Source: Qaidamihabitans albus
GTDB taxonomy: Bacteria > Actinomycetota > Actinomycetes > Mycobacteriales > Pseudonocardiaceae
Assembly: GCF_016464705.1 (NCBI RefSeq)
Contig: NZ_JAEHOB010000007.1
Span: forward strand, 245,517-309,516
Length of the DNA stretch: 64,000 nucleotides
Reading direction: 5' to 3'
A model generated the notes under the pieces. That model made no database searches, had not been told where the DNA came from, and saw only the letters and a list, made by a program, of their open reading frames with translations. Below are positions 62,555 to 64,000 of this stretch, piece by piece. Position 1 is the stretch's first letter. Each line of letters starts with the position of its first letter. The translations under genes were made by a program, and so were the position numbers.

Positions 62555-62915
62555 AGCCTTGACGCTCGGCAGGGGTCGTGGTCGTGGCGAGGAGACCGGC
62601 GAGCGCGGACCTGGCACTACGCAGCGTGGAGATCCTGTCGTCCAGGCCGTGGAGGTGCTCGCGCAGTGTTGCCGTCGCGCAGTGGTTCAGCTCCGGGCCC
62701 GGGCCCTCGACGCAGGGCAGCATCTGACGGATGGCGCTGGTGGGCAGGCCGGCGGCGAGCAGGGCCCTGATGTGACCGACCACGACCGGGGCATCATCGG
62801 CATACCGGCGGTGGCCACGGCCGACGCGGTGCGACGTGAGCAGTCCCTGCTCCTCGTAGTAGCGCAGCAGGCGCGGGCTCACGCCGGTCGCGCGCGCCAG
62901 GTCACCGATCTTCAT
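62550..62915 (-). CDS. MerR-family transcriptional regulator
   Basis: A protein of 121 residues from MKIGDLARATGVSPRLLRYYEEQGLL, the standard MerR start; an ATG 7 codons earlier (62936) is possible. The winged helix spans 1-70 and a dimerisation coiled coil follows. Two cysteines (LPCVEGPGPELNHC) precede the coil and might sense a metal or thiol agent, though the pattern is common in uncharacterised actinobacterial MerR proteins. It is divergent from the aminotransferase gene with a MerR-type promoter between. Its stop is in palindrome copy 8. Confidence 0.85.
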   Translation of the reverse strand: MKIGDLARATGVSPRLLRYYEEQGLLTSHRVGRGHRRYADDAPVVVGHIRALLAAGLPTSAIRQMLPCVEGPGPELNHCATATLREHLHGLDDRISTLRSARSALAGLLATTTTPAERQGS

Positions 62916-62942
62916 CCTCAGTGTGATCTCCCCCATCCGCGC

Positions 62943-62974
62943 TTGAAACTCACACCTGTGTCAGATCCTACGTT
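62943..62974 (+). promoter_or_regulatory. MerR-type promoter of the aminotransferase gene
   Basis: TTGAAA (62943-62948) and TACGTT (62969-62974) are separated by 20 bases, longer than the normal 17, and the spacer holds the dyad CTCACACCTGTGTCAG (62949-62964). An elongated spacer with a central dyad is the hallmark of MerR-activated promoters. The ATG at 62981 is 6 bases after the -10 box, so the mRNA is probably leaderless. Confidence 0.65.
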
Positions 62975-62980
62975 GCCGTC

Positions 62981-63784
62981 ATGACCTCTTTCGTCGTCGA
63001 ACGTAACGGCAGGCCGGCGACCGCCGGGGAGCTGGCGCCGCTCGCCTTCGCGGGCTACGCACACTTCACCGCCATGCAGGTGCGCGGGGGCCGGGTCCGA
63101 GGGCTCGACCTCCATCTGGAGCGGCTGCGGTCCGCCTCGGTCGAGTTGTTCGGCCGGGCGTTGCCCGACGACCGGGTGCGGTCCTTCCTGCGGACGGCAC
63201 TGGCGAGCGGTCCCGCCGACCTCTCACTGCTGGTCACGATGTACTCGCCTGCGGGCGAGTTCACCGTGGCCGAGGCCGACACGGAGCCCGAGGTGCTGGT
63301 CCGTACCGGGCCGGCCGCATCCGGTCCCGTGGGCCCGCTGGCACTCGCGGCGGTCGAGCACGAACGTGTCCTGCCTGCTGTGAAGCATGTCGGCGAGGTG
63401 GCCAAGACGTACTTCCTCCGCCGGGCCGCCGGACAGGGTTTCGACGACGCCGCCTTCGTCGACCACCGGGGCAGGCTCAGCGAGGGCTCGATCTGGAACC
63501 TGGCCTTCTGGGACGGCGCCGCGGTGGTGTGGCCCGGGGCCGAGATGCTGGCCGGCACCACGATGGGCATCGTCCGCAGGCAGCTCGACCGCCTCGGTGT
63601 GCCCCAGCGCACGCAGGAGGTCACGCTCGCCGACCTGCCCGCGCTGGCCGGGGGCGTCGTCATGAACTCCTGGACACCGGGCGTCGCGGTCCACCGGATC
63701 GGCGCGGTTGCCCTGCCCGGCGCACCGTCCTTCCTGGACCTGCTTCACCGGGTCTACCAGGCCGAACCGCTCACCACGCCGTAA
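62981..63784 (+). CDS. Class IV PLP aminotransferase/lyase (PabC or branched-chain type)
   Basis: A 267-residue fold-type IV PLP protein. The probable PLP lysine is in LPAVKHVGEVAKTYFLRR and the cofactor glutamate in LSEGSIWNLAFW; LAGTTMGIVRRQL binds phosphate. Members are aminodeoxychorismate lyases, D-amino acid or branched-chain aminotransferases; the length fits PabC, but the function cannot be fixed. It is controlled from a MerR-type promoter, which would be unusual for a housekeeping PabC. Confidence 0.8.
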   Translation: MTSFVVERNGRPATAGELAPLAFAGYAHFTAMQVRGGRVRGLDLHLERLRSASVELFGRALPDDRVRSFLRTALASGPADLSLLVTMYSPAGEFTVAEADTEPEVLVRTGPAASGPVGPLALAAVEHERVLPAVKHVGEVAKTYFLRRAAGQGFDDAAFVDHRGRLSEGSIWNLAFWDGAAVVWPGAEMLAGTTMGIVRRQLDRLGVPQRTQEVTLADLPALAGGVVMNSWTPGVAVHRIGAVALPGAPSFLDLLHRVYQAEPLTTP

Positions 63785-63845
63785 GAGGCCTGTCCTCGAA
63801 CTGCCGTAGCGGACCATAGCGCACTGTTTGAAGCAGGTCACCGCT

Positions 63846-63887
63846 CGTGAGTGCGTAACAGCGTTCTAACTCGCGTACGCACTCACG
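63846..63887. repeat. 42-bp palindrome, copy 9
   Basis: Arms cgtgagtgcgtaacagcgtt and aactcgcgtacgcactcacg around CT with some mid-stem mismatches. It lies between the aminotransferase gene and the convergent cut gene, 15 bases from the latter's stop. Confidence 0.87.
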
Positions 63888-63902
63888 AGAGGTGACCGGG
63901 GA

Positions 63903-64000
63903 TCAGGAGCGGGTGGCCGAGGCGCGCTCGTCGGGAACGCAGTGCGTCATCCTCAGGTCGGCGACGTCCCGGCGGCCGTTGCGGCCCAGGTTCTCCAGCC
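63903..64000 (-). CDS. 3' end of an unidentified gene, cut by the window
   Basis: Reading the minus strand from the edge, an open frame encodes LENLGRNGRRDVADLRMTHC and ends ERASATRS before TGA (63903-63905). Only about 32 residues are visible and no family is recognised. It converges on the aminotransferase gene across palindrome copy 9, the usual setting for this repeat, which supports it being a real gene end. Confidence 0.5.
   Translation of the reverse strand, partial: LENLGRNGRRDVADLRMTHCVPDERASATRS

Noticed and set aside
62550..62915. MerR protein as SoxR
   Set aside because: The SoxR iron-sulfur cluster needs four cysteines in a fixed pattern; only two suitable cysteines are visible.
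11523..63887. The nine 42-bp palindromes as a CRISPR array, IS ends or REP elements with a RAYT transposase
   Set aside because: They are dispersed singly by 1-20 kb with no spacers, have no flanking target duplications that I could see, and no transposase gene is in the window.

Overview
This is a GC-rich actinobacterial chromosome segment. GTG starts are frequent, actinobacterial families dominate (RpfB, DivIVA-like, CGNR zinc finger, PMT mannosyltransferase, FAAL-type ligase), and the gene order glmU-prs-rplY-pth ... acyl ligase ... ispE ... ksgA-rpfB-tatD-metG ... rsmI/pmt resembles the mycobacterial core region. The palette of genes suggests a member of the Pseudonocardiaceae (Amycolatopsis, Prauserella or Saccharomonospora type); that is an inference, because no rRNA is present.

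Layout. 1-3 kb: a cut thioredoxin-like protein with CcdA, then a desaturase/TetR unit. 3-10 kb: tRNA-Gln, a GGDEF protein and the core run glmU-prs-rplY-pth, then two small tandem DivIVA-repeat proteins. 10-15 kb (minus strand): FAAL ligase, ABC-F ATPase, ispE, TetR. 15-18 kb: a DHA2 drug exporter, and a SAM-I riboswitch controlling an orphan MetN-like ATPase that lacks several catalytic residues. 18-23 kb (minus strand): metG-tatD-rpfB-ksgA. 23-33 kb: PadR with a DrrAB-type exporter, GH25, DUF4185, DUF4234, pabB, a quinone-oxidoreductase-like protein with its divergent TetR, rsmI and pmt. 33-44 kb: a Ser/Thr kinase with its membrane part at the N-terminus, prpE, a secreted GH20 hexosaminidase behind a DasR-like site, an SGNH hydrolase, TetR, SRPBCC, CGNR regulator, aromatic amino acid decarboxylase, trpS. 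44-58 kb: a galactoside regulon: secreted GH97, DeoR-galK, a YtfQ/R/T/YjfF-like sugar importer, secreted GH2 with a LamG module, and galT. 58-64 kb: a LuxR-type response regulator with one canonical and one degenerate sensor kinase, a TetR/membrane protein pair, MerR/class IV aminotransferase, and a cut gene.

The galactose genes make a coherent picture: secreted GH97 and GH2 enzymes release galactose (or galactofuranose) outside the cell, the ABC system imports it, and GalK and GalT start the Leloir pathway under the DeoR regulator. galE and galM are not in the window.

The most unusual structural signal is a family of nine 42-bp sequence-conserved palindromes (two 20-base arms around a CT or AG centre). 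Every copy lies at the 3' end of a gene, seven of nine lie between convergent genes and none lies in a divergent promoter. Six coding sequences use stop codons inside a copy. Unrelated palindromes occur at 11.8 kb (inside the ABC-F reading frame), 25.8 kb and 58.0 kb. Several regulators have clear dyads in their divergent promoters, and three genes look leaderless. No insertion sequence, prophage, integrase or CRISPR array was seen.
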